Source of the DNA: Nevskiales bacterium | GTDB taxonomy: Bacteria; Pseudomonadota; Gammaproteobacteria; Steroidobacterales; GCA-2729495 | Assembly (NCBI GenBank): GCA_011526045.1 | Contig: WYBE01000049.1 | Location: 62,001 to 126,000, forward strand | Direction of reading: 5' to 3' | Length of the DNA stretch: 64,000 nt | In this document: positions 43,206 through 52,016 of the stretch, piece after piece | Numbering within the stretch: position 1 is the stretch's first letter | Layout: every line of letters begins with the position of its first letter | The notes under the pieces: generated by a model | The model's input: the letters and a program-made list of their open reading frames with translations, nothing else | Told to the model about the DNA's origin: nothing | The model's database searches: none | Program-made: the position numbers and the translations under genes

Positions 43206-44267
43206 ATGCTGAAATATATTAATTTAGGGCATAGTCAACTGCGCGTCTCCGAGCTTTGCCTGGGCACGATGACATTCGGGGAGGAGATGGGAATCGGCAC
43301 CGGGGAAAAAGAAGCCGGAGCCATATTCGAGGGTTTCCTGCGCGCGGGTGGAAACTTCGTTGATACCGCAGACATCTACAACCGCGGCACCAGCGAGCGG
43401 ATGCTCGGATGCTTCATACGGTCCGAGCGCGACTACCTGGTCGTTGCGAGCAAGTACAGCCTGAGCACCCGCGCCGATGATCCCAACGCGGGCGGCAATC
43501 ACCGCAAGAACCTGGTTCAGTCTCTCGAAGCGAGCCTGCGGCGTCTTGAAACCCCGTACCTCGATCTGTATTGGGTCCATGGCTGGGACCCTGAGACCTC
43601 GCTGACCGATCTCATGCGAGCGCTCGACGACCAGGTCCGTGCGGGCAAGGTCCTGCACCTTGGGATCTCCAATGTTCCGGCATGGGTGGCATCTGCCGCC
43701 AATGTGCTCGCGCGCGAGCGCGGATGGACGCCATTCACCGCAATGCAGCTGCACTACAACCTGATCGAACGCAGCATCGAAAGGGACTTTTTTGAGCTGG
43801 CCCTTGCGCAGAACATGGCGATTACGCCCTGGAGTCCGCTCGCAGGAGGGTTGCTTACCGGCAAGTTTGATCGCGACGCCCCGGAGGCGGCTCGCATCGG
43901 GGCGCGGCTGGCGAGCAGTCCATTCAGCGCGCGAACCCGTCAGGAGCGCAACATCCAGGTTGCGGAGGCTCTGTCGGTGATGGCTCGAGGTGTCGGTTGC
44001 CGGCCGGCACAGCTTGCATTGGCCTGGCTCCTTCAGCGCAGCACCGCAGTCGTCGTGCCGATCATCGGGGCCCGCAGCCGGTTGCAGCTCGACGAGAATC
44101 TCGGCGGCGCGCAGATATCGTTGACCGCTGAGCAGTTGCAGCAGCTTGACGCGGTTTCGGCCCCGGTTCCTGAATACCCTCAGTCGCTGCTTGGCAGCGA
44201 CTCTTTTCAGCGGATGCTGCATGGCGATGTCAGGCATCGCCGGAAGTCGTCTGGTAATCGCCCGTAG
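43206..44267 (+). CDS. Aldo/keto reductase
   Basis: A 353-aa NAD(P)H-dependent carbonyl reductase. The catalytic tetrad is visible: Asp and Tyr in FVDTADIYNRGTSE (about residues 48-53), Lys in LVVASKYSL (about 80), His in LYWVHGWDPE (about 120). The start MLKYINLGHSQLRVSELCLG is the family beginning; an ATG four codons upstream is possible and neither has a ribosome site. It converges on the aldehyde dehydrogenase gene. Substrate unknown. Confidence 0.92.
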   Translation: MLKYINLGHSQLRVSELCLGTMTFGEEMGIGTGEKEAGAIFEGFLRAGGNFVDTADIYNRGTSERMLGCFIRSERDYLVVASKYSLSTRADDPNAGGNHRKNLVQSLEASLRRLETPYLDLYWVHGWDPETSLTDLMRALDDQVRAGKVLHLGISNVPAWVASAANVLARERGWTPFTAMQLHYNLIERSIERDFFELALAQNMAITPWSPLAGGLLTGKFDRDAPEAARIGARLASSPFSARTRQERNIQVAEALSVMARGVGCRPAQLALAWLLQRSTAVVVPIIGARSRLQLDENLGGAQISLTAEQLQQLDAVSAPVPEYPQSLLGSDSFQRMLHGDVRHRRKSSGNRP

Positions 44268-44391
44268 CGATGGGGGAAGCGTTCAAACCGCCCGGATCAC
44301 CGGCACGCGGCATGGCCGATCGGGGCCACGCTTCGTTCCAGCGGCGCCAGGCAAGGCGTGTTGGGTGACCGCTCTGGCGACCCGCGCCGGC

Positions 44392-45900
44392 TCAGAACAT
44401 GACCGTGGTCGCTTTGGTCTTGAGATACGGTTCCAGGCCCTCGCGCCCGAACTCGCGTCCCCATCCAGACTGGCGGTTCCCGCCGAAAGGGATAGCGGGG
44501 TCAACCGCCGCGTGACAATTGATGCTCACCTGCCCCGAGTCGATCAGGTTCACCATCTTGTGCGCAACCGAGACATCACGTGTCCAGACGCTTCCAGACA
44601 ACCCGTAGATTGTGCTGTTGGCCTCTCTGGCCACGGCTTTCAGATCGCTGTCACTGAATGACTGCACGCACAGGACGGGTCCAAAAATTTCCTCACGGGC
44701 GATCTTCATGTCCATGTTGGTGTGGCTGAAGAGCGTGGGCTGCAGAAAATAGCCCTTGCCGGGAGGGGCCTCGCCGCCGCATACCAGTTCCGCCCCGGAG
44801 TTCCTGCCCGAATCGACATACTCGAGCACGCGCTGGCGTTGTTCCGCAGAAATCAGCGGCCCGAGATCCGAGCCCGGGGAGAGGCCGTGCCCCAGGCGAA
44901 ACCCCTTGGCCATTCGGGCAATACCGTCGACGACCTGGTCGAAGACGTCATCGTGGACGAACAACCGCGTACTTGCCATGCAGTTCTGCCCCTGGAGGAA
45001 AAATGCGCCCCTGGCCGCACCAGGCACTACGCGTTCGAGGTTCGCATCGGGAAACACGACCATCGGAGACTTGCCCCCGAGTTCGAGCGTTACACGCTTG
45101 AGATTGCCCGCGGCGGCCTGCAGGATCTTCTTGCCCACTTCGGTGGATCCCGTGAAAGCGATCTTGTCCACGCCCTCGTGCGCCGCGAGGGCTGCTCCCG
45201 CCACATGCCCATGGCCGGGAATGATGTTTACTACGCCATCGGGTATACCCGCCTTCTTCACGAGATCCCCGAGCAACAGCGCGGTCAGCGGAGTCAGTTC
45301 GGCTGGTTTCAGCACCACCGTGCAGCCGGCAGCGAGCGCGGGACCTAACTTCAGTGCCGCCATTACCAGGGGCGAGTTCCATGGGATGATGGCGCCGACG
45401 ACCCCGATCGGTTCGCGACGGGTGTAGGTCAGCGACTCTCCGTTTGGCGCATCCTGCGGCGAAACGGGGATGGTCTCTCCCAGGATCTTTGTGCACCATC
45501 CGGCGTAGTAACGCAGAAAGTCGCAGCCGAATTTAGCGATCGAATAATGTGCCACGGGCCGTGGCATCCCGTTGTCGAGGACCTCGAGTTCAACGGCAAG
45601 ATCGAGGTTGGCTTCGAGTTCATCGGCCAGGCGCCAGATCAGGCGCGATCGCTGGTGCGAGTTGATGCGCGCCCACTCGCCCTCGAAGGCTTTGCGGGCT
45701 GCCGCCACCGCGCGGTCAACGTCGGACTCCGAAGCGCACGCTACGCGTGTCAGGAGTTCTTCGCTCGCCGGATCAAAGACAGGCACGTCGCTGCGCCCGG
45801 CGGCCTCGACCCATTGCCCCCCGATCATCAATTGATGGCGGCGGGCCAGGAACTCTTTTGCACGAGGGGAGGGGCCAACACTCTGCACAGCGACACTCAT
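44392..45900 (-). CDS. NAD(P)-dependent aldehyde dehydrogenase
   Basis: A 502-aa oxidiser of aldehydes to acids. Motifs: IIPWNSPLVMAALKLGPALAAG (Asn and nucleotide site), FTGSTEVGKKI, VTLELGGKSP (catalytic Glu), FFLQGQNCMAS (catalytic Cys, about residue 300) and EEIFGPVL. AAGGA is seven bases before ATG 45900; the frame extends to 45963 but is not needed. It is divergent from the MFS/TRAP transport unit. It may oxidise an aldehyde made in the neighbouring catabolic cluster. Confidence 0.94.
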   Translation of the reverse strand: MSVAVQSVGPSPRAKEFLARRHQLMIGGQWVEAAGRSDVPVFDPASEELLTRVACASESDVDRAVAAARKAFEGEWARINSHQRSRLIWRLADELEANLDLAVELEVLDNGMPRPVAHYSIAKFGCDFLRYYAGWCTKILGETIPVSPQDAPNGESLTYTRREPIGVVGAIIPWNSPLVMAALKLGPALAAGCTVVLKPAELTPLTALLLGDLVKKAGIPDGVVNIIPGHGHVAGAALAAHEGVDKIAFTGSTEVGKKILQAAAGNLKRVTLELGGKSPMVVFPDANLERVVPGAARGAFFLQGQNCMASTRLFVHDDVFDQVVDGIARMAKGFRLGHGLSPGSDLGPLISAEQRQRVLEYVDSGRNSGAELVCGGEAPPGKGYFLQPTLFSHTNMDMKIAREEIFGPVLCVQSFSDSDLKAVAREANSTIYGLSGSVWTRDVSVAHKMVNLIDSGQVSINCHAAVDPAIPFGGNRQSGWGREFGREGLEPYLKTKATTVMF

Positions 45901-46281
45901 GAGGAAATCCTTGGCGGAATACGGCGGACAGGCAGCATAATTGGGCTGCGAAGCTGTAATCAAGGCGAGAATGCACCCCGCCGAAATCAGCCGGGTTCAT
46001 GGCGGTCGCGATACGAGCGCGTCAGTCGAAACGCACGGTCGTGGAGCCGGGCTGTCGATTCGGTGGCAATGACGAATGAACACTCTCCGGGGGGCGGGAG
46101 ACCAGTAGTCAGGCGATATGGTCGCCAGAGATTGTGTCTGATGGTCCCCGGGGGAGGCGGATGGGGCAGGGCTGTTCGACGTCGGGCCGATGAGGTCCGG
46201 CCGTCGTGAGGCAGCTAACCCCGGGACTGGAAACAGTCGGTTCGCACGCCACAGCCGGTGTCCACTGATGGAGGCAGCTTG
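45901..46281. other. Gene-free divergent control region
   Basis: No gene seen. On the minus strand TTGATT (45963-45958), a 16-base spacer and ATTATG (45941-45936) could be a weak promoter for the aldehyde dehydrogenase. A short dyad GGCGA-TATGG-TCGCC stands at 46112-46126, toward the transporter side. Neither is strong. Confidence 0.3.
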
Positions 46282-47592
46282 ATGCAAAAGGCGCGGGCCT
46301 GGCGCGGGACGCTGGGAGCGTGGCGCTGGCGAATTGCGGCCCTGCTGTGCCTGATCACCACGATCAATTATCTCGATCGGCAGGCACTCGCAATCACCGG
46401 TCCGGTTCTGATTCGCGAGTTCGGTCTGACCAATACGCAATTCGGCCTGATCAACTCTGCGTTCCTGTTTGCTTATGCCTTTGGGCACCTGCTGGTTGGC
46501 CTCATCATCGACCGGCTCGGCACAAGGCGGGCGTTCAAGTTCGCAGTCGTCGCCTGGAGCATTGCCGGGATCATGCACGCGGCCGGGCGAGGATTTGCCA
46601 GCCTGCTGCTGTTGCGAGGAGTTCTCGGATTGACCGAAGCGGCCAATTTTCCTGCGGCCCTCAAATCCGTGGCCGAATGGTTTCCGAAGGCCGACCGGTC
46701 GCTCGCGGTGGGAATCGTCACCATGGGGCCGGGCCTGGGGGCGATCATTGCACCGCCCGTGCTCGGCTCGCTCGCGCTGGCTTTCGGCTGGCAGGCTGCA
46801 TTTCTTGTTCCCGGCCTGGCTGGTTTTCTCTGGCTGTGGATCTGGCTTGCGTGGTATGAGCTGCCGGAACGGCATGCCCGTATCAGTGCCAGCGAGCGCG
46901 ACTTGATCCTGGCCGAGCGGGCTCCTCCACAGTCGGGGAAAGAGGCGATTCGTTGGAGCGTGTTACTCGGCTATTTCCGCCACCGTGAGGTCTGGGGTCT
47001 CGTCCTCAGTCGCTTTTCGAACGATGGCGCCTTCTATTTCTTTGTGACCTGGCTGCCGACCTACCTGGCCCAGGTGCAAGGCTTCGACCTGCGAAAGATC
47101 GCCGCTTTTGCCTGGATTCCATTCCTGGCCGCTGACATCGGCAGCCTCGCTGGAGGTTGGTCCGCTCAGAGCCTGATCCGGCGGGGAACCAGCCTCGACG
47201 CCGCCCGCAAGCGCTTGATCTGGATCGGAGCGTTGTTGGTGGTGGTGTCGCTGTTCCCGCTGATCACCGGGTCTGCATGGATCGCGATTGCAGCAATTGG
47301 CCTGGCCATGTTTGCCATTCAGTTCAAGGCTGCGAACCTGTTCGCCTTGCCGGTGGATCTTTTCCCGCCGCAGGAAGTCGGTGGCGTCTGGGGTCTGTTC
47401 GGTGCCATCGGCAGCCTAGGAGGGATGGCCTTTGTGGCAGCAGCCGGGTGGGTGTCGGAACACTACGCCTACGATCCGGTTTTCTGGGCTGTCGGCGTGA
47501 CGCAGCTCCTGTCCGCGGTATTCGTCAGTCTGCTGATCCCGACAATTGCGCCACTCGACCGCAAAAGCGGCATACAGCGGAGCGCGGCGTGA
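46282..47592 (+). CDS. MFS transporter, anion:cation symporter type
   Basis: 436 aa with 12 predicted membrane segments. The first loop has NYLDRQALAITGPVL, and the segment after helix 2 reads GLIIDRLGTRRAF, the MFS signature. The pattern fits the ACS group that imports hexuronates, tartrate, phthalate and similar acids. GGAGG is seven bases before ATG 46282. Its stop overlaps the next gene as TGATG, so it is cotranscribed with a TRAP permease, which is unusual. Confidence 0.9.
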   Translation: MQKARAWRGTLGAWRWRIAALLCLITTINYLDRQALAITGPVLIREFGLTNTQFGLINSAFLFAYAFGHLLVGLIIDRLGTRRAFKFAVVAWSIAGIMHAAGRGFASLLLLRGVLGLTEAANFPAALKSVAEWFPKADRSLAVGIVTMGPGLGAIIAPPVLGSLALAFGWQAAFLVPGLAGFLWLWIWLAWYELPERHARISASERDLILAERAPPQSGKEAIRWSVLLGYFRHREVWGLVLSRFSNDGAFYFFVTWLPTYLAQVQGFDLRKIAAFAWIPFLAADIGSLAGGWSAQSLIRRGTSLDAARKRLIWIGALLVVVSLFPLITGSAWIAIAAIGLAMFAIQFKAANLFALPVDLFPPQEVGGVWGLFGAIGSLGGMAFVAAAGWVSEHYAYDPVFWAVGVTQLLSAVFVSLLIPTIAPLDRKSGIQRSAA

Positions 47593-48107
47593 TGACTCGG
47601 GCCCGCCGCGTCGGCGCCGCGATGCTCTCGGGCATCGAGCGGATCGAGCGCACCGTGGCCTTTTCCGCGTTCATGGTGCTGGTCGCCGTCCTGTTCAGCG
47701 ATGTGCTGAGCCGGGAGCTGACCGGCGCCGGGCTCCCCTGGGCCCGTGACGCGGGGGTTCTCGCGAATCTCCTGCTGACCATGGTTGGAATTGGAATTGC
47801 CTCGTCCGAGGGCGCTCACCTGCGGCCACGGTTCGCCGATCGCTGGCTGCCCGCCAACTGGTCGCCGGTGCTCGATGTTCTGCAGGATGGGTTGATGGCG
47901 CTCTTCTGCCTGGCGTTCGCAGCCGTCGCTGCCACGGCCGTTGTCGAAACTGCCATGCTCGGCGAGCAGTTGCCTGTTCTGCGCTGGCCGGTGTGGCCAT
48001 TTCAGTTGGTGATCCCGGTCGTGTTCTCCATCGCTGCCTTCCGCCATGGCCTGATCGCGATGTTTCCGGAGCTTCGTGTCAAGCAGAAGCGGGTGGAGCA
48101 GGAGTGA
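47592..48107 (+). CDS. TRAP transporter small permease (DctQ type)
   Basis: 171 aa with four membrane segments: TVAFSAFMVLVAVLFSDVLSR, AGVLANLLLTMVGIGIASS, GLMALFCLAFAAVAATAVVET and WPFQLVIPVVFSIAAFRHGL. This is the DctQ topology, with the 'W....L...' mid-loop. Both ends overlap neighbours as TGATG. It forms the membrane unit with the large permease. No DctP-like binding protein gene is adjacent. Confidence 0.88.
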   Translation: MTRARRVGAAMLSGIERIERTVAFSAFMVLVAVLFSDVLSRELTGAGLPWARDAGVLANLLLTMVGIGIASSEGAHLRPRFADRWLPANWSPVLDVLQDGLMALFCLAFAAVAATAVVETAMLGEQLPVLRWPVWPFQLVIPVVFSIAAFRHGLIAMFPELRVKQKRVEQE

Positions 48108-49366
48108 TGGACTGGCTCGGGCTGTTCGCGCTGACGCTGCTCCTGCTGCTGCTCCGGCAGAATCTGCTCGTGCTGCTCGGTGTCGCGATCGCCTATGCAA
48201 ATCTCGTTTTCGGCGATGGACGGCTGACCGACATCGTCGCGGACGTATGGGACGCGGCCAACAAGGAGGTGCTGCTCTCGATACCGCTGTACATCCTGGC
48301 AGGCAACATCATGGCTCGCGGTGTGATGGCTACACGCCTGATCCGGCTCATGCGGGCAGTGGCCGGGCCCGTTCCCGGCGGGCTGGCCATGGCCACCGTG
48401 CTGTCCTGCGCGCTGTTCGCCGCAGTGTCTGGCTCGGGCACCGTGACGATGCTGGCCATCGGGGCCATCATGTACCCGGCCCTCCTGGAAGCGGGATACT
48501 CGCGGAGCTTCTCCATTGGCGCGCTGTGCTCGGCCGGCACGCTTGGAATCATCATCCCTCCGAGCATTCCGCTCATCCTGTTTGGAGTCATGACCCAGAC
48601 ATCGATTGCGGACCTGTTCCTGGCCGGTGTCGGTCCGGGGATCCTGCTTACGCTGACGTTTGCCGCCTATGCCACCCTCCGAAATCGTGGCATTCGGGAA
48701 GGTGCATGGAATCCGCACGAAATTCGCGAGGCAATACGGTCGGGTACCTGGGCCCTGGTGATGCCCGTGATCATCCTGGGCGGAATCTACAGCGGTTACT
48801 TCACCGCGACAGAGTCGGCGGCTGTGGCAGTCATATATGCCCTGTTCGTCGAGATGCTGGTGTATCGAGAACTGGACTTCGCCGGTCTCTTCGAGGTCGC
48901 AACGGGCACCACGAAGCTCCTGGGGTCGTTGTTTCCCGTGCTGATGTTTGCGCTGAGTCTGAACATATTCCTGACCTACCAGCAGGTTCCCGACATGGCG
49001 GTCGAGTGGCTCAAGGCGCAGGTATCCAGCCCGCTTGCCTTCCTGATTGCCGTCAATGTCTTCCTTCTCCTGGTCGGAGCCGTGATGGACATCGGGTCGG
49101 CGATTCTCATTCTGTCGCCGATCCTGACGCCTCTCGCCATCGCCCAGGGTATAGATCCCGTCCATTTCGGAATCATCATGGTCATGAATCTCGAGATCGG
49201 CTATCTGACTCCGCCGGTGGGAATGAACCTGATCGTCGCAACGACCACCTTCGGAGAGGACTTCCTGAGTGTGTGTCGCGCGGCTGTGCCATTTGTTGCG
49301 CTGATGCTGTGCGCGTTGACGATAGTCAGCCTGTGGCCGGATCTGAGCCTGTTTCTGCTACGATAG
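48107..49366 (+). CDS. TRAP transporter large permease (DctM type)
   Basis: 419 aa, about 12 membrane segments. Family blocks: VLLSIPLYILAGNIMARG, LFAAVSGSGTVTMLAIGAIMYP, SAGTLGIIIPPSIPLILFG, TATESAAVAVIYALFVE, and LEIGYLTPPVGMNLIVAT near the end. It is the sodium-coupled channel part of a TRAP system that needs a periplasmic binding protein, missing here. The start ATG overlaps the DctQ stop. Confidence 0.93.
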   Translation: MDWLGLFALTLLLLLLRQNLLVLLGVAIAYANLVFGDGRLTDIVADVWDAANKEVLLSIPLYILAGNIMARGVMATRLIRLMRAVAGPVPGGLAMATVLSCALFAAVSGSGTVTMLAIGAIMYPALLEAGYSRSFSIGALCSAGTLGIIIPPSIPLILFGVMTQTSIADLFLAGVGPGILLTLTFAAYATLRNRGIREGAWNPHEIREAIRSGTWALVMPVIILGGIYSGYFTATESAAVAVIYALFVEMLVYRELDFAGLFEVATGTTKLLGSLFPVLMFALSLNIFLTYQQVPDMAVEWLKAQVSSPLAFLIAVNVFLLLVGAVMDIGSAILILSPILTPLAIAQGIDPVHFGIIMVMNLEIGYLTPPVGMNLIVATTTFGEDFLSVCRAAVPFVALMLCALTIVSLWPDLSLFLLR

Positions 49367-49468
49367 CGCCTGGCCGGTACGCAGGACTCCTGTGGAGCGA
49401 CTGCTCCGCAGCATCGATCACGAGCGGCCAAATCCGCAATATCAAGAACGACCGTACGGAGTAGCAAC

Positions 49469-49951
49469 ATGACCATCAAGCTCGGCGACCGCATGCCTGA
49501 AGGCAGCTTTGGAATAATGACGAAGGACGGCCCCGGCAGCATCTCCTCGTCCGAACTCTTCAAGGGCAAGAAGGTCGTCTTGTTCGCCGTACCAGGCGCA
49601 TTCACGCCGACCTGCTCCATGAACCATCTACCGGGCTACGTGGAGCGCGCAGCGGATCTGCGTGCTCGCGGTGTCGATACAGTCGCGTGCATGTCCGTCA
49701 ATGACGCCTTTGTCATGGATGCCTGGGGCAAAGACCGACGAGTCGGCGACAAAGTCCTGATGCTCGCCGATGGAAACGGCGCCTACACGCGCGCACTCGG
49801 CCTCGAACTCGATGCGACCGGCTTCGGCATGGGCAAGCGCAGCCAGCGCTTTGCGGTCGTTGTCGAGGATGGGACCGTCAGGAAGCTCTTCGTAGAAGCG
49901 CCGCGCGAATTCAAGGTAAGCGCCGCGGAAAACGTGCTGAACAATCTCTGA
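49469..49951 (+). CDS. Peroxiredoxin, Prx5-type
   Basis: A 160-aa thiol peroxidase. The peroxidatic Cys is in VPGAFTPTCSMNHLP (about residue 49). A further Cys in DTVACMSVNDAFVMDAW (about 73) and GKRSQRFAVVVEDGTV match the Prx5/AHP1 group. GGAG precedes the ATG by seven bases. It reduces hydroperoxides using glutathione or thioredoxin. It lies 87 bp before a membrane protein gene on the same strand. Confidence 0.95.
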   Translation: MTIKLGDRMPEGSFGIMTKDGPGSISSSELFKGKKVVLFAVPGAFTPTCSMNHLPGYVERAADLRARGVDTVACMSVNDAFVMDAWGKDRRVGDKVLMLADGNGAYTRALGLELDATGFGMGKRSQRFAVVVEDGTVRKLFVEAPREFKVSAAENVLNNL

Positions 49952-50038
49952 TCAGTCGTCGTCCCGCGCCCGTTCGGTGGTTGCCCGCGATCGGCAGCCG
50001 GGAACGGTCGTACGGCGGCGAATCGCTGCGGAGTCACC

Positions 50039-50728
50039 ATGGAAGACGTCGTCCAGACACTGCCTATCAGCTACGCCATCGTGAAGTATGTTCACGTCCT
50101 GCTGTTCGTCTATTGGCTGGGCGGCGATGCAGGCGTCTTTTATTCGAGCACTTTCGTCATAAATGACAAGCTGTCCCGTGATGCCCGCCTGACGGCGTTC
50201 AAGATTTTCATCAATCTGGACATGCTGCCGCGCTACTGCCTGGCACTGATGCTCACCGTTGGCGGCATTCTTTCTGAGTTCGTGGGCTACCAGCACCCGG
50301 CATGGCAAATGGCCGGCATTGTGGCTCTCGGGCCCATCTGGGTGTGGGTCGTGCATGCAGTGCACACGAGGGAAGGGACAGACTTTGGCCGGATGTTGGC
50401 CAAGGGCGACTACTATTTCAGGTTCGTCATGATCTTCGCGCTCGTCGGTTCGGTGGTGTGGCACTGGACGAGCGGTGAACTGAAACCGTTCCCGTGGCTG
50501 GCAGCGAAACTACTCGTGTTCGCCTTCCTGATTTTCTGCGGATTCATGATTCGGCGGAATCTGCCGCCGTTCATCGAGGGTTTCCGCATGCTGGCTTCAC
50601 AGGGCGCAAGCCCGGTCAGTGACCGCCAGATGCATGATGGCATCATGGCCTGCAGACCATACGTCTGGGCGATCTGGGGTGGCGTTGCGCTGTCAGCCTT
50701 TCTCGGCGTCTGGAAACCCGGCGCCTGA
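50039..50728 (+). CDS. Conserved membrane protein, 229 aa
   Basis: Five or six membrane segments can be read: YAIVKYVHVLLFVYWLGGDAGVF, YCLALMLTVGGILSEFVGY, MAGIVALGPIWVWVVHAV, FRFVMIFALVGSVVWHW, WLAAKLLVFAFLIFCGFMI, and a last one at ACRPYVWAIWGGVALSAFL. His residues inside helices (KYVHVLLF, WVVHAVH, VWHW) hint at heme or metal binding, similar to CopD- or cytochrome-like membrane proteins. GGAG precedes the ATG. The family is not recognised; the peroxiredoxin neighbour suggests a redox link at most. Confidence 0.65.
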   Translation: MEDVVQTLPISYAIVKYVHVLLFVYWLGGDAGVFYSSTFVINDKLSRDARLTAFKIFINLDMLPRYCLALMLTVGGILSEFVGYQHPAWQMAGIVALGPIWVWVVHAVHTREGTDFGRMLAKGDYYFRFVMIFALVGSVVWHWTSGELKPFPWLAAKLLVFAFLIFCGFMIRRNLPPFIEGFRMLASQGASPVSDRQMHDGIMACRPYVWAIWGGVALSAFLGVWKPGA

Positions 50729-50765
50729 TCCCAGACAACAGACGGTGCAGTGTGTCCGTCTGGAG

Positions 50766-51998
50766 TTACCGCAACGGTAGCCGTGCAGGCTGCTGGGCGA
50801 TCCGGTGTGCCAGGAGAGTCATGGTTGCGGCGGATGCCATCAACATCGCGACCGGGATGAACGACCCGGCGTACAACTGCCCGGATACGATACTGAAGGC
50901 GCCGCCCAGACCGAGAGCCATGGAACTCGACAGCCCGGCAGCCGTTCCTGAAAGTGCGGGTGTGGAATTCAGAACCCCGGCCATCGATAAGGGCGTCTGA
51001 ATGCCTGCGGCAATCATGAGTATCGCAATGGGCAGGAGTAGTCCGGGCAATGTGACCCCGGTGAAAACCGTTGCGAGAAGCAGCAGGCCGCCCGCAGCCG
51101 CTGACAGCCGGGTGCTCGTCCGCAATGCGCCATCCGTTCCAGCGCGGCGTGCGAGGCGCGCCGAGATGATCGCGCCGACCACGTAAATCATGCTCATTCC
51201 ACCCCAGATGACACCAAACGTCTGCGGGCCGATTTGCAGGTGCTGGTCGAACACCGCGGCGCCAACCGCAAGGAATGCAAAGAAGCTGCCTTGAGTAAAT
51301 GCAAACAGCAGCGTGTGCCCCATGAAGGCGGGAGATCTGACCAGTTGCAGGAGAACCCCGGGCCAAAGACCGGGTTGGTCGCCGGTAATCGGGGCTGCCC
51401 GGTTCGGTTCGCGCAGCCAGATGAATAACGCACCCGTCAGTCCGAAGCCCAGTCCGGCGCTGACAGCAAAGACCGCGAGCGGGTCCGCCCAGGCAGCGAG
51501 ACCGCCGCCGATGACCGGTCCGAGCATCGGTGCAACACCCATCGCCGCGCCGATCCATGACAAGGCGCGCGCCGCGGCCAGTGCATCGAAACTGTCACTG
51601 ATGACGGCGCGGGACACTATCGTCCCGACACTTACCCCGAGCGCCTGCACGAAACGCAGTGCGACGAGCATCGCGAAGTCAGGCATGAACCGGCATGCGA
51701 CACTGCTGAGCGTAAAGAGCACAAAACCGCTGAGCATCACGACGCGGCGGCCGAATCGGTCGGCCGCGATTCCGGCTACCGGCTGGCCGACCGCGAGTCC
51801 GAACAGGTAAACCGCAATCAGGAACTGCGCATCCGCGGTGCTGACATTGAAACTCGCGGCGATCTCCGGCAGCACCGGGAAGATCACGCTCATCCCGAAC
51901 GGTGACAGCGAGCTGGCGAAGGCGAGCAGGATCAGAGACGGCGCCGCCGGACCATCGGGCTCGACTACTGGTCCGGGGCCAAGGTCCGCTGTGTGCAC
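50766..51998 (-). CDS. MFS efflux transporter, Bcr/CflA type
   Basis: 410 aa with 12 membrane segments. The signature GIAADRFGRRVVMLSGFVLF follows helix 2, and SFNVSTADAQFLIAVYLFGLAVGQPVAG is typical of the Bcr/CflA drug-efflux group. The GTG at 51998 is the longest start but has no ribosome site. It stands 18 bp upstream-side of etfA's stop on the same strand, so it may share that transcript. Confidence 0.88.
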   Translation of the reverse strand: MHTADLGPGPVVEPDGPAAPSLILLAFASSLSPFGMSVIFPVLPEIAASFNVSTADAQFLIAVYLFGLAVGQPVAGIAADRFGRRVVMLSGFVLFTLSSVACRFMPDFAMLVALRFVQALGVSVGTIVSRAVISDSFDALAAARALSWIGAAMGVAPMLGPVIGGGLAAWADPLAVFAVSAGLGFGLTGALFIWLREPNRAAPITGDQPGLWPGVLLQLVRSPAFMGHTLLFAFTQGSFFAFLAVGAAVFDQHLQIGPQTFGVIWGGMSMIYVVGAIISARLARRAGTDGALRTSTRLSAAAGGLLLLATVFTGVTLPGLLLPIAILMIAAGIQTPLSMAGVLNSTPALSGTAAGLSSSMALGLGGAFSIVSGQLYAGSFIPVAMLMASAATMTLLAHRIAQQPARLPLR

Positions 51999-52016
51999 AG
52001 AAGTGCCGTGGCGTTC

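Noticed and set aside
47157-47591. Long N-terminal extension of the DctQ-type gene
   Set aside because: It overlaps the MFS gene in another frame; the TGATG start at 47592 gives the correct four-helix protein.
50413-51558. 381-residue minus-strand frame across the membrane protein and MFS genes
   Set aside because: It overlaps two well-supported genes out of frame and has a random Arg/Gly-rich composition.
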